Shown here piece after piece: positions 48,676 through 57,935 of a stretch of DNA of 64,000 nucleotides. The DNA is from Streptomyces sp. NBC_01463 (lineage in GTDB: Bacteria; Actinomycetota; Actinomycetes; Streptomycetales; Streptomycetaceae). The stretch spans positions 1 to 64,000 of the forward strand of contig CP109469.1 of assembly GCA_036227345.1 (NCBI GenBank), read 5' to 3'. The number at the start of each line of letters is the position of its first letter. The first letter of the stretch is position 1. The notes beneath the pieces were generated by a model. The model made no database searches. It was not told the origin of the DNA and worked only from the letters and a program-made list of their open reading frames with translations. Made by a program: the position numbers and the translations under genes.

Positions 48676-50520
48676 GTGGTGAAGGCCGGGCGCCCACAGG
48701 GCGGGCCCAAAGGGCACAACGAGCAGGCCAACGCACTGGCCCTCTTCCTGCGCAACCTCACCAAGGGCCTGACGGTCCGCGACCTCGCCGACCGGTACAA
48801 GAGCGCGGGAAGCAAGACGCTCTGGGGCGAGTACCGCTCAGGAACCAAGACCATCCATCTGCACGTGCTCGAACGCCTGGTGCACGACTTGGCACACGAC
48901 GAACGCTCCCGCACCCAGCTGTTGGCAACGGCCCGGGACCTGCACGCCCAGGCGGTCGCAGCTCAACAACCCGCCGCCCCCGCGGAGCCGGAAGCCGTCA
49001 GCCGGCCGGTGGCACCCGAGGAAACCCTCGACCAGGCCACAACAACCCTGCAGGACGCCGAGCGGCTCATCCACATCCTTCTCGGCGTCATCGCGGGCCT
49101 GCAGATACAGCTCACCCCTCCCACCGCCACCGCCGCCCCCTCAGCGGCATCAATGCCCCAGGGAGCCGGAGACATCAACCAGGCGGCCAACGATCTCCGC
49201 GAAGCCGAGAGCAGCCTGCTCCAGGTCCGCCTGGTGCACACCGCGCTCACCCGGGTACGGAACGATGCAGCCGCATCCCTGCCCCGCTCCGAAGCCGATA
49301 CCGCACAGAGCCCGGCGTACTCCGAGGACAGCGGCGACGATCACGCCCTGCCCGTCCGTGATTCCGCGGCCTCACGGGGCGCGGCCGCGATCCTCCTCGT
49401 CTCGCGCGCCACGCTGACTGAGCAGCACACCGCGGCCCGCACCCTCATTGCCCGCCTATCGGGCACCCCCACCACGATGTACGACACCGACACACTCCTC
49501 GCCCTGCCCAGTAGCGGAGCGCCCACAGGTCCGGACGCAGCACAGGCCCGGGACGGGTCGACACGGTGGCGCACCGCCAAAGTCGCGGTCACGGCCGTGG
49601 CACTCACCGCGGTAGTCACCGCAGCCGTACTCGTCACCACACTCGGCCTGCCCAACCACGAGCCCGCACGCACAGCAGCCCAGGACAAGACCCCCGAAAC
49701 AACTGCTGCGCTGCCGCGCTCATCCCCGAGCCCGACTCCGAGCTCTTCGACCACCACTTCCCGTGGACCCTCCGCCACCCCGCCCGCCCGCAGCCCCTCC
49801 CCTTCTCCGTCCGCCCTCAAGACCCGGAGCACCTCCTCCGTCCCCGACACCTACGTCGGCGCCTGGGAAGGCGAATTCACCGAACCCGGCGAACAAGCCC
49901 CTTCACTACGCAGGATCGTGCTGCGTGAAGGCCTGGTGGGAACCGAGATCGCCGACATCATGACCCAGTCGAGAACCTCCCTGTGCCAGGCAGAAGGAAC
50001 CCTCCGCTCCACCGGCACCTTGCTGGTCATCGCACCCAGAACGACCACCGCCACCCCCACACACCTGTGCACCCCGGCCGGAGACATCACCCTGCGCACC
50101 CACGGGGACGCCGGCCTCACCTGGAAGTCGGACGGGATCACTGTCACCCTGCACCGCGCTTCCTCCCCGGACCGGGCCGTGCCCGCCCCCTACGTCGGCA
50201 CATGGTGGGCCCAGGATGGGAACGACCCGACCTCCTCGGTGCGCATGACCATCCGGCAGGGTGCCTTGGGGAAGGCGCGTGCCACGTTCACCTGGGACGG
50301 AGACGCCCACCACTGCGAAGGCTTCTCCATCCTTGCTTCCGGCGGTGACACGCTGGTCTTCGGGCCGGAGACCGTCACCGCGTCCCAACCCGAAGGCTTC
50401 TGCACACAAACCCCCAGTCGCGTCATGACCCGCCCCCAGGACGACACCATGCACGTGCAATGGGCAGACTCGCCCGACGGCACGCAACTGCGGGCCTTCA
50501 CCTTCAGTCGGGTGAACTGA
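48676..50520 (+). CDS. membrane-anchored HTH protein with extracellular domains
   Basis: The GTG at 48676 follows GGGGGA and gives 614 residues. The N-terminus has the same HTH type as the proteins at 830 and 16003 (ALALFLRNLTKGLTVRDLAD; VLERLVHDLAHDERSRTQLL). A coiled/helical region follows (about 115-200, LDQATTTLQDAERLIHILLG). One membrane helix lies at about 300-322 (VAVTAVALTAVVTAAVLVTT). A Ser/Pro/Thr-rich stalk leads to two similar extracellular domains: YVGAWEGEF...LCQAEGTL and YVGTWWAQDG...HHCEGFSI, each about 100 residues with cysteines. DNA-binding inside, sensing outside is the inferred topology. It is divergent from the toxin gene, 149 bases apart. Confidence 0.7.
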   Translation: MVKAGRPQGGPKGHNEQANALALFLRNLTKGLTVRDLADRYKSAGSKTLWGEYRSGTKTIHLHVLERLVHDLAHDERSRTQLLATARDLHAQAVAAQQPAAPAEPEAVSRPVAPEETLDQATTTLQDAERLIHILLGVIAGLQIQLTPPTATAAPSAASMPQGAGDINQAANDLREAESSLLQVRLVHTALTRVRNDAAASLPRSEADTAQSPAYSEDSGDDHALPVRDSAASRGAAAILLVSRATLTEQHTAARTLIARLSGTPTTMYDTDTLLALPSSGAPTGPDAAQARDGSTRWRTAKVAVTAVALTAVVTAAVLVTTLGLPNHEPARTAAQDKTPETTAALPRSSPSPTPSSSTTTSRGPSATPPARSPSPSPSALKTRSTSSVPDTYVGAWEGEFTEPGEQAPSLRRIVLREGLVGTEIADIMTQSRTSLCQAEGTLRSTGTLLVIAPRTTTATPTHLCTPAGDITLRTHGDAGLTWKSDGITVTLHRASSPDRAVPAPYVGTWWAQDGNDPTSSVRMTIRQGALGKARATFTWDGDAHHCEGFSILASGGDTLVFGPETVTASQPEGFCTQTPSRVMTRPQDDTMHVQWADSPDGTQLRAFTFSRVN

Positions 50521-50592
50521 GCTGAGTCGCCGGTCAACACGCGGCCGAGGGCCGTCGCCCCGCGGCCCCGGGTGCCGGGCAGCTGAGGGGAA

Positions 50593-50934
50593 TCATGCAG
50601 GAGGGAGTCCGCTCTCGGGCATGCAGATCTGGCAGGGCTCGACATCCGGCTCGTCCAGAGCGATGAGCGCGTCCGTGTGGCTGATGAAGCCGAAGGCGCT
50701 CTTGTAGAGGGAGCAGTCCCCGCGGTGCAGGAGCGCGGCCTCGTGCGAGCGCTGCGGCTGGATCTTCCATGACTCGCGCGCCCGCGCCTGCTCAGCCTGC
50801 CGGCGCTCCTGTTCCTCCGCGGCTTCGAGCTCGCGCACTCTTTGGTCTGCGCACCGCAGCTGCCACGCGAGGTACTCGCGCGTCGCCCGCCACTTGTCGA
50901 GGCTGGATATCGCACCAGAGCCGGCGCCGGGCAT
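50593..50934 (-). CDS. DUF6233-like protein
   Basis: Encodes 113 residues. LDKWRATREYLAWQLRCADQ, RVRELEAAEEQERRQAEQAR and then ALLHRGDCSLYKSAFGFISH and PDVEPCQICMPESGL match the layout of DUF6233 proteins: a helical start, a charged coiled coil and two Cys-containing beta parts (HRGDC and PCQIC). Many copies occur in Streptomyces genomes without known function. It starts 5 bases after the stop of the 50940 gene and is co-transcribed with it. Confidence 0.65.
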   Translation of the reverse strand: MPGAGSGAISSLDKWRATREYLAWQLRCADQRVRELEAAEEQERRQAEQARARESWKIQPQRSHEAALLHRGDCSLYKSAFGFISHTDALIALDEPDVEPCQICMPESGLPPA

Positions 50935-50939
50935 CGCTC

Positions 50940-51287
50940 TCAGTCCGCTTCGCCGACCGGCTGCTCATGGACATGCTGCAGCGCGGTCCGGGCCGCGACC
51001 ACGTTCTCGCTCAGCCCTTTCCAGTAGGGGTGCGTCATCACGGTGGTGCTCAGCTGCAGCAGTTCGGCCCTGTACGCCGCGACCTGCTCGTGCTGCTCGT
51101 CGGTGTAGCCGGGGCTGTCCGGCTTGGTGGGGCGGTAGTCGGAGTGCAGCTGCTTGTCGGCCTCCCAGCCGGGCATCGGCTCAGCCGACCACGGCAAGGT
51201 CAGGGCGTATTTCTCCATTTCGGCACGGGTGCGGTGGAGGGCGAGCTGGGCGTCGCGCAGGTCCTGGGGAAAGTCGTACGTCGGCAC
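50940..51287 (-). CDS. hypothetical protein, DUF6233 partner
   Basis: A GTG at 51287 gives 115 residues starting VPTYDFPQDLRDAQLALHRT; a GTG at 51329 is possible but the extra residues look non-coding. The protein is helical (AEMEKYALTLPWSA; EQHEQVAAYRAELLQLSTTV). Its order with a DUF6233 gene is common in Streptomyces genomes. Function unknown. Confidence 0.55.
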   Translation of the reverse strand: MPTYDFPQDLRDAQLALHRTRAEMEKYALTLPWSAEPMPGWEADKQLHSDYRPTKPDSPGYTDEQHEQVAAYRAELLQLSTTVMTHPYWKGLSENVVAARTALQHVHEQPVGEAD

Positions 51288-51511
51288 CCTTGAATGGTAC
51301 GCCTGTTCGAATAATGGATGTGAGGGCACGCCGACCCGTCATGCAGTGCTCACCCGGACAGCCCTGCCGCCCGAAGGGGGCGGGCCCGTCGGGTGCGTGC
51401 CGCGGTTCGTTGACTCACGGGATGGGTTCGAGCGACTACAGAGAGCTTTGGGTGAGGTGTCGGTGCGGTGGGGGTGGGTAGATCTTCCGGAGTTGACGGA
51501 GGGGGGCAGCG

Positions 51512-52744
51512 GTGGGGCGGGCTAGCCGGGGCAAGAAGGCACGCGACCGGGACCACCAGGGCGAGTGGACCGCCACCAGGGCGGCGGTGAAGGCGTCAGC
51601 GATACGGTCGGACACGCTGAGGTTTCTGCCGGGAAACCCCTGGGTGCGCGTCATGGTCAGCTCGAACATCAACAACGTGCTCAGTGACATGTACCGGGTG
51701 CTCCTCAACAGTGACGCACCTGAGGGCTCCGCGTGGGAGCTGGCCTGTTCGATGATCCTGGGCAAGCTCGGTATGCGCCCACCATGGCCGTCCGGTCCGG
51801 ACGCGGCCGCGACATGGCAACTGGATCAGGACGTGCGCGTCCTGCGATCAGCTGAGCTGACGGTCATCTCGCCCTCTGCTCACGCCGCGGTGATGGCGGC
51901 CGCTGCCACCCTCGAGCCCGGCGACCTCACCCTGCTCTCACGCGACCGGGACGTCGTCACCCCCACCGGCATGCTCGTCCTGCCCGAGCCCGTCGTGTGC
52001 GTGAACCGCACCGGATCACAGTCCGACACCCTCGCCTACGGCTGGCAGTTCACGACCCAGCACCAGATACACCCCACCGCCCAGTACGCGGGCGTCCGCA
52101 TCAGCACCTTCATGGACCGCGACGGCCCGGTACAGACGGACGACTGGCGCGCCGCGGTGGCCCAGGCCCGCGCCGCCGGCCACCCCCTGCCCCGGCTCGT
52201 TCCCGACGGTACGTACGGGATGCGCGGCGACCGCCCCGGAACCCACCCCAGCGAGCCGTCCACCGAACTGCTGACGCAAAAGCACAAGGAACTCCAGGCC
52301 GCACTCACACAAGCATCCGCCTGGCGCTCCGAGCCGGTCGCCGACATCGGCGAGTGGTCCGGCGGGCGTGTGGAAGACCATGACGACGACTTCGCGTGCC
52401 GCTACATGTTCGCATTCTGGCGCCTCGTCGCCCAAGGCATCACCACCACAACCTCCCCGCCCCCCGCACCCCAAGGCCCCCAGTCAACAGGCCACCCCCA
52501 TGACCCTGACATCCGAGTGGTACGCCTGGCCCGGCAGATCCCGGCCCAACGGACCTCAGAAGCCGGCCAGGGCAAAGAGGTGCGGACTTACCGCCACCGG
52601 TGGCCCGTGCGTATGCACAAGGTGCGGCAGTGGTACCCCTCGGCTCAGGAACACCGCCTCATCTGGCGCGGCCCCTACATCAAAGGGCCGGCCGACGCGC
52701 CCCTCATGCTGGGCGAGAAGGTCTATGTGGCTGACAGCAACTGA
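51512..52744 (+). CDS. conserved actinobacterial hypothetical protein
   Basis: A GTG follows ACGGAGGGGGG and gives 410 residues. A basic start (RASRGKKARDRDHQGEWTAT) is followed by an ordered domain (VMVSSNINNVLSDMYRVLLN; LEPGDLTLLSRDRDVVTPTG; YGWQFTTQHQIHPTAQYAGV). The C-terminus carries TYRHRWPVRMHKVRQWYPSA, EHRLIWRGPYIKGPADAPLM, a block found in many uncharacterised actinobacterial and actinophage proteins. It may bind nucleic acid (basic and aromatic). No operon partner is present. Confidence 0.65.
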   Translation: MGRASRGKKARDRDHQGEWTATRAAVKASAIRSDTLRFLPGNPWVRVMVSSNINNVLSDMYRVLLNSDAPEGSAWELACSMILGKLGMRPPWPSGPDAAATWQLDQDVRVLRSAELTVISPSAHAAVMAAAATLEPGDLTLLSRDRDVVTPTGMLVLPEPVVCVNRTGSQSDTLAYGWQFTTQHQIHPTAQYAGVRISTFMDRDGPVQTDDWRAAVAQARAAGHPLPRLVPDGTYGMRGDRPGTHPSEPSTELLTQKHKELQAALTQASAWRSEPVADIGEWSGGRVEDHDDDFACRYMFAFWRLVAQGITTTTSPPPAPQGPQSTGHPHDPDIRVVRLARQIPAQRTSEAGQGKEVRTYRHRWPVRMHKVRQWYPSAQEHRLIWRGPYIKGPADAPLMLGEKVYVADSN

Positions 52745-53255
52745 TGCTGGAAGAAGGCTGCGCATTCGCTGACAGGGGTCAGCGAGATCCGTCCGGCCGC
52801 CGCCTGTCGACTGGCGGGGAGCGACCAGGCGTTCACCCGTTCGAGTTAGCGGCGTGCTCGGCCCTCAGGGATTCCTTGACAAGTTCGGCGGCTTTCGGGG
52901 GTGGGTAGAGAGGGAGCGCGGTGGTGGCGCGGGGGGTGGCGGGGCCCACGCGGGCGCACTCCGCGGGTGCCGATTACAGGGTATTTAAGCCTGTTGCCCG
53001 TTTCGGGTGGCGGTATTTGACCGGTCGTCAACCCTTTGGTGCCACAGTGCTTAACCGGCCGATCCGCGAGTCGGCGGCGGGTACCCATGCCCACGGCGCT
53101 ACTTTCCGGCACCAGGCGGATGCGCTTGGTAGTACAGTCCGATTCCCGGTTTTCGCCGGGCATGCAAAGACCCCGGCTACTGGTTGGTCGCCTCACCGGG
53201 GTCTCTTGCTGCTCCTCAACGCCTGTCTGACACCCTGAAGGAAGGGAATCCCCTC
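52745..53255. other. intergenic, hairpin near 53168-53204
   Basis: No convincing gene. AGACCCCGG/CCGGGGTCT pair (53168-53176/53196-53204), a small terminator-like stem. AT-richer DNA near 52975-53040 may hold a promoter for the 53256 gene. Confidence 0.4.
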
Positions 53256-53534
53256 GTGTCCAACCGACGTCGATCTCGTCTCCCCGCACGTGCGTCTGCA
53301 CCTACGCGAAAACTGAGTCGCGAACGTATCATCCCTGCTCCGGGCATGGTTCAAACACCGCAATGGGATGTCACAGCTGTCACGGTCCGCGGAAGTCTGC
53401 TCATCGTCGTGCTGTGTCTGCCCCTGCTGATGATCCCGGGCTTTGCCGCGCCCGGGGTGCTGCCCTTTCTGGCGCTTTTCCTGACGGCTTCTCACGGATC
53501 GTTGCTGGTCCGCCAATGGGTACGCCGCCGCTGA
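53256..53534 (+). CDS. small membrane protein before HTH gene
   Basis: A GTG follows AAGGAAGGGA and gives 92 residues. A basic N-terminal part (VSNRRRSRLPARASAPTRKL) leads into VRGSLLIVVLCLPLLMIPGF and GVLPFLALFLTASHGSLLV, two hydrophobic stretches, and the end RQWVRRR. A 20-base-pair terminator follows at once, so it is expressed on its own, although the HTH gene at 53655 is next on the same strand. Confidence 0.6.
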   Translation: MSNRRRSRLPARASAPTRKLSRERIIPAPGMVQTPQWDVTAVTVRGSLLIVVLCLPLLMIPGFAAPGVLPFLALFLTASHGSLLVRQWVRRR

Positions 53535-53583
53535 CCTGACGGCCGTGTGACGGGCCCCAGGTCCCCGTCACACGGCCGTCAGG
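53535..53583. terminator. 20-base-pair perfect hairpin
   Basis: CCTGACGGCCGTGTGACGGG pairs perfectly with its inverted copy around a 9-base loop. The stem begins at the stop codon of the 53256 gene. Confidence 0.85.
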
Positions 53584-53654
53584 CCAAATCCTCCCCGCGC
53601 CGACAGAGCCGGCGGGTACAGATACCCGCCCCCGCACCCCGAAAGAGACCCACC

Positions 53655-54614
53655 ATGTCCATCCGTTCGCACCCCGGCCCCCAACAGCCGACGCGCAAAG
53701 GGCCCGCCGTCGATGCCGACCGGGCCGGCCGCTGCACCGAGCGCGTACGCGACATCGCCGAAGACATCGTCATCGTCGCCGACGCGCTCATCCACCGCGC
53801 CTCCGACAACACCGCTACCGCCCCCGAACTGCTCCACCTCGTCAACACGGTCACCTCCCTCGCACAACAGGCAACCGGCGGCATCGTCGTGCGCCAGAGG
53901 TCCCAGGGCAAACCGCTCAGCGATCTCGCCCCCGAGCTCAATCTCACCGAGGACCGGATCCGCAAGAAATACGACCCCCAGACCATCGACCGTAACCTGG
54001 CCACCCGCACCCGCCCTCTGCGAGCGTCCCTCACCACCACCGCAGCAACCGTGCCCACCACGAAGGACCTGCTGCGCCAGCCCCGCCAGCGTCTGGCCTG
54101 CGCCATGACCCGCATGTGGAAGCAGTCCCGACTCCCTCAGAGCGCCCTCGCCCGGCACATGAACATCGACGCCTCCTACGTCTCGCGCATGCTCTCCGGC
54201 GAGCGGGACATTTCCCTGCAACACATGAACATGATCGTCGACAAGTGCGCCGGCAATCTCGACCTGGTCAAACCCCTATGGGCAGTCGCCACCGGCCTAC
54301 AGACCCCCGCCGACGAACCCGTCCGGGCCATGCGCTCCTACCTCCGCGCCCTGCACTACGCCGCCGGATCTCCCAGCGACACACGGATCGTCAACTCCGT
54401 CCAGCGCACCATCATCAAGGCCGAGGTGCGTCAGGCATTCGAGGGCCCCGGTGTTCCGCAATGGCAGGTTGTCCGCCAGCTCACCATTGCCTTCCAGAGC
54501 CTGCCGGAGATCACATGGCCGATGTGGCGCAACGCTCGCTCCACCGTCGAGCCCGGCGACAGCACCTCCACCTCCACAGCTACATCCACCTTCTCTGCCG
54601 GCGCGTTCGGCTGA
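53655..54614 (+). CDS. XRE-type HTH protein
   Basis: Encodes 319 residues. The N-terminal helical half (RVRDIAEDIVIVADALIHRA; LLHLVNTVTSLAQQATGGIV) contains a sigma-like HTH (LSDLAPELNLTEDRIRKKYD). The central XRE domain is clear: LACAMTRMWKQSRLPQSALA, RHMNIDASYVSRMLSGERDI. A C-terminal helical region with WQVVRQLTIAFQSLPEITWP precedes a Ser/Thr-rich tail. It may regulate the following sigma-like gene (54638, 23 bases downstream), with which it forms an operon. Confidence 0.7.
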   Translation: MSIRSHPGPQQPTRKGPAVDADRAGRCTERVRDIAEDIVIVADALIHRASDNTATAPELLHLVNTVTSLAQQATGGIVVRQRSQGKPLSDLAPELNLTEDRIRKKYDPQTIDRNLATRTRPLRASLTTTAATVPTTKDLLRQPRQRLACAMTRMWKQSRLPQSALARHMNIDASYVSRMLSGERDISLQHMNMIVDKCAGNLDLVKPLWAVATGLQTPADEPVRAMRSYLRALHYAAGSPSDTRIVNSVQRTIIKAEVRQAFEGPGVPQWQVVRQLTIAFQSLPEITWPMWRNARSTVEPGDSTSTSTATSTFSAGAFG

Positions 54615-54637
54615 CCACAACCGATCAGAGAAAGATC

Positions 54638-55030
54638 ATGAAGCCAGCCCCGCCCACCGTCCTCATCAACGCCTTCTACGCGTTCTACGACCTGCACCGC
54701 CCCGCCTACCGCGCCTACGCCGCGGCCTGCCTGGCCCCGGAGGAGGCCCAGATAGCGGTCTCCCACCTCTTCGACCTCGTCGCCAGCAACTGGACCTCCG
54801 TCGTCAGCGAACCCGACCCTGCGGCCTGGGCCTGGCAACGCCACACACGGGCCGTCGCCCGCCGCAGCGGCCGCACGCTGACCGCAGCAGAGGAGACACT
54901 GCTCCTCCACGAAGAACTGCGCCTGAGCATCGACAAGATCGCCACTGTGACCGGCACCGAACCAGCGGTCGTCAGCACGCTCCTGGCCGCCGCCCGACGC
55001 TGCCCTGCAGCAACCCCGGCCAGCTTTTGA
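54638..55030 (+). CDS. sigma-factor-like protein, short
   Basis: Encodes 130 residues. INAFYAFYDLHRPAYRAYAA, ACLAPEEAQIAVSHLFDLVA resemble sigma region 2 with a shortened linker. A C-terminal HTH (LTAAEETLLLHEELRLSIDK; IATVTGTEPAVVSTLLAAAR) stands for region 4. It is shorter than ECF sigma factors (about 170-200), so a sigma-like adaptor is possible. It is co-directional with the XRE protein. Confidence 0.55.
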   Translation: MKPAPPTVLINAFYAFYDLHRPAYRAYAAACLAPEEAQIAVSHLFDLVASNWTSVVSEPDPAAWAWQRHTRAVARRSGRTLTAAEETLLLHEELRLSIDKIATVTGTEPAVVSTLLAAARRCPAATPASF

Positions 55031-55116
55031 CGGTGTGGTCCCTCATGGGGAGTAGGCGGCCACCGCCCCGAGCCTTAACCGGCAGCGACCCCGGTCACGT
55101 CTTGGCGTTCATCCCA

Positions 55117-55148
55117 CCGGCAGGGCTCCGGTACCGGAGCCCTGCCGG
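55117..55148. terminator. 32-base perfect palindrome, terminator-like
   Basis: CCGGCAGGGCTCCGGT is followed by its exact inverted copy, 86 bases past the sigma-like gene. Confidence 0.7.
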
Positions 55149-55322
55149 TCCGGCGCCCCAGTTGGACTGGTCACGGAAGGAAGCAGGATTCGACATGTCA
55201 CGATCATGCAGTGGCCGCCGCCCGCCCCTCGGGATACTGCAATTCGGTTTCCACCAACCACCCGACATCTGCGTGACCGATTCCGAAGCCAGTGTCCGGA
55301 GCAGGTGCCATCATTCCCAGGC

Positions 55323-56096
55323 ATGAGCAGGGACGACAGCGATGAGGCGTACGTGGTCGGCTTGTGCAACGAGGCCCTCGAGGAGACGGCGCTCACGCAG
55401 CACACGTTCGACTGGCTCCTGGGGGACCCTGGGACAAGCGGCCGGCGGGCCAAGCTGCCGGTCGACGCCTTCTGGCCCGGCCGCCGCATGGTGGTCGAGT
55501 ACCGGGAGATCCAGCACGACCGGCCGGTTGCGCACTTCGACAAGCCAAACCGACTTACCGTCAGCGGCGTGCACCGCGGTGAACAACGTGCTCTATACGA
55601 CGCCCGCCGCGGCAGCCAGATCCCAGCGCACGGACTGAGACTCGTGGTGATCCGGCCCGCAGACCTCGACGCCGACCGCGGGGGCCGCCTGCGGCGAAAC
55701 CGGGACACCGACCTGGCGACGGTACGCAAGCTCCTCGCCCGGACCAGCGACGAAGACCGCGTCACCGCCGCGTTCCGGCGCTGGCTGCTCGCCGAAGAGT
55801 GGGTGCTGGTCACACCCACCGATCGCTGGACGGACATCGAAGCAGTACGCGGCGAGGAACGCCTGATCTGCGAGGCCAAGGGCCGCACCAGCGAAAAGGG
55901 CGTCGACGCCGACATCGCATACGGCCAACTCCTGCGCCGAATGACCGCCCAGACCACGACCACCCGGTACGCCCTGGTCGTACCGACGTCTTCCGCAAAA
56001 GCCGCTGAACGAGTCCCGCTCCATGTCCGCCGCGTGCTGCGGATAGACCTTTACGAGGTGACGGACGAAGACCAAGTTGTCCCTCATCTGGCATAG
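55323..56096 (+). CDS. PD-(D/E)XK-like nuclease-fold protein, two domains
   Basis: The ATG at 55323 (MSRDDSDEAYVVGL) is chosen because upstream residues look non-coding; 257 residues result. The first domain, LPVDAFWPGRRMVVEYREIQ, HDRPVAHFDKPNRLTVSGV, RGEQRALYDARRGSQIPAHG and LRLVVI, has the D...VVEYxE arrangement of a restriction-like fold. The second reads TDRWTDIEAVRGEERLICEA with KGRTSEKGVDADIAYGQLLR, a further D..EAKG-type core. Two nuclease folds in one chain are unusual. Either may be inactive. DNA cleavage is inference; no methylase is adjacent. Confidence 0.6.
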   Translation: MSRDDSDEAYVVGLCNEALEETALTQHTFDWLLGDPGTSGRRAKLPVDAFWPGRRMVVEYREIQHDRPVAHFDKPNRLTVSGVHRGEQRALYDARRGSQIPAHGLRLVVIRPADLDADRGGRLRRNRDTDLATVRKLLARTSDEDRVTAAFRRWLLAEEWVLVTPTDRWTDIEAVRGEERLICEAKGRTSEKGVDADIAYGQLLRRMTAQTTTTRYALVVPTSSAKAAERVPLHVRRVLRIDLYEVTDEDQVVPHLA

Positions 56097-56177
56097 GCAG
56101 CCGCTCTGCCGAGGGCACCACACCTGGACCCGCGCGGGCCTCCTGCAGGTGCAGCAGGATGCAGCGCTACCTCACGG

Positions 56178-56224
56178 TTTCCCCTACAGATCCCCCTACG
56201 GTTGCCCCTACACTCTTCCCTACA
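56178..56224. repeat. four CCCTAC iterons at 12-base spacing
   Basis: Core CCTAC begins at 56183, 56195, 56207 and 56219. The units are TTTCCCCTACAG, ATCCCCCTACGG, TTGCCCCTACAC and TCTTCCCTACAG. They lie about 210 bases before the replication-relaxation gene in a region that appears non-coding. Confidence 0.65.
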
Positions 56225-56436
56225 GTGACCATGGCTGGCGTGCCTGGTTCTCGCGCAGGTCAGTGCCCGTTTCGGGACTCGCCGAGCGCGCCGACGACCC
56301 TCTTCCCCGCTGTTGTTGGGCGGGGAACGGGTTCGGACGGTGGTCGCGGCGGCGCGGGCCGCGGGCAGCCCGTGCTGACCCGCGAAGGGGTGCGACCAGT
56401 GCACAGGCACTGGGCGAGGGAAGGGGAGTGGCCGGG

Positions 56437-57795
56437 ATGGGTGGGGCGAGTGCGTGGCCGTACAAGTCGACAGGCAAGAACCGGGGCCTGGTGCTCCTGG
56501 CACTCGGGGTCGTGAAGGTCGCGACCGCGGAGCAGCTGCGCCAGTTGGTGCTGCCAGGGACGGCGGATGTGCAGACGGTCCGGAACGCGTGCAAGGACCT
56601 GCGGTCGGTCGGCCTGGTGGAGTCGGTCGGCCGCACCTCGTTCGTCACAGAGTCCGGGAGGCCGGTGTGGCGGGATCTGTGGAACCTGACCACGGCCGGC
56701 CTCGCCTCGGCCGCCACGGAGGTGGGGCGTCCGGTGCGGGAGATGGGCGGCACCGCCCGTGACGCGGCGAAGGCCGGCGCCCCGCACGCCCTCGCGGTGA
56801 CGGACACGATCGACGCGTTCCGCCAGTCCCCGCCCCTGCCTACCAAGCCCGTCGCCCGCCGCACCCCGGCCGGCTCGGTGCCCGTCCAGGCCCGGGTACT
56901 GCCGACACGCCCCCAGGGTTTGGGGCATCTGCGTGGGTGGGAGACCGAGGTGGCCTTGCCGGTCTCGGGCACGTTCACGACACCGGCGCGGGGAAGTCTG
57001 CGCGCGGACGCGGTACTCACCGCGCCGGAGGACGGGGTGCCGGTGCTGTTCGTCGAGGTAGACAACCACACCGAGCCCGCCGCCGTCGTCGCACGGAAGA
57101 TCGAGAACTACCGCCGGTTCTTCCAACGCACCACCAAGGACCACCGGGGCAAGGACGTGCCGTTCTGGTCGACACTGTGGGACGACTCCCCCCGCGCCGG
57201 CTACCCGCCCCTGGCCCTGGTCTTCGCGAAGAACGTCAGCCCCGAGACCGCCATGAACCGCATGAAAGCCATCCGCGACCTGTCCACCGCCTGCTGGAAA
57301 GGCCACTGGCACAACGGCAGCATCTACGACCGCGACTCCACGGACGGCTACCGCGACTACACCCGCACCATCCCCGTCCTCACCACCACCCTGACCCGCC
57401 TCCAACACCACGGCCCCCACGGACCCGCCTGGTGGCGCTACGGACACCCCACCTGGGAATCCCTCGAGCACGCTCTCGACAACCCCGACGACCACCGCGC
57501 CTACCAGGACCGCGAGGAACAACGCCGCACCGAACACAACGCCCAGGAGCAACACGAGCGCCAGGAGCGCGAGGAGACCGTGCGCCGGCGGAAGGCCGCC
57601 GCGTGGCCGTGCCCGACCTGCGGCCGCGAAGTCCTACCCGACGACGACTGGGAGACCAGGCCCCCGGGTGGCGCCTGCAGCGTCTGCACCAGCATCAAGA
57701 ACCGCGAACGGGAACCAGCCGAGGCCGTGACCTCTGAGGAGGCCGAAGGACGGGAGGAAGCCAGGAAAAACGGCCTCTTCGGCTTTCTCCGTTGA
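56437..57795 (+). CDS. replication-relaxation family protein
   Basis: Encodes 452 residues from ATG 56437 (GTG 56428 is possible). The N-terminal winged helix matches the Replic_Relax family: LVLLALGVVKVATAEQLRQL, VLPGTADVQTVRNACKDLRS, VGLVESVG. A nuclease-like middle with SLRADAVLTAPEDGVPVLFV, EVDNHTEPAAVVARKIENYR follows, carrying the conserved D...E...K pattern. A charged coiled region and a zinc ribbon (CPTCGRE...CSVCTS) close the protein. The family is named after a plasmid protein and is found on actinobacterial and firmicute plasmids, where its exact role is unclear. Iteron-like repeats lie upstream. Confidence 0.8.
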   Translation: MGGASAWPYKSTGKNRGLVLLALGVVKVATAEQLRQLVLPGTADVQTVRNACKDLRSVGLVESVGRTSFVTESGRPVWRDLWNLTTAGLASAATEVGRPVREMGGTARDAAKAGAPHALAVTDTIDAFRQSPPLPTKPVARRTPAGSVPVQARVLPTRPQGLGHLRGWETEVALPVSGTFTTPARGSLRADAVLTAPEDGVPVLFVEVDNHTEPAAVVARKIENYRRFFQRTTKDHRGKDVPFWSTLWDDSPRAGYPPLALVFAKNVSPETAMNRMKAIRDLSTACWKGHWHNGSIYDRDSTDGYRDYTRTIPVLTTTLTRLQHHGPHGPAWWRYGHPTWESLEHALDNPDDHRAYQDREEQRRTEHNAQEQHERQEREETVRRRKAAAWPCPTCGREVLPDDDWETRPPGGACSVCTSIKNREREPAEAVTSEEAEGREEARKNGLFGFLR

Positions 57796-57935
57796 GGTGG
57801 CCTCCGGGCCAGACAGCTACCCGCCCGTCAATGGTGACCCACACTCGCGGAGGCGAACGGCCACGGCGGGGCACAGACGGGACGCGCGAGGTCGCGTCCG
57901 TAGCAGGCGAGCCAGCAGTGCCCCTCCACACCCGA

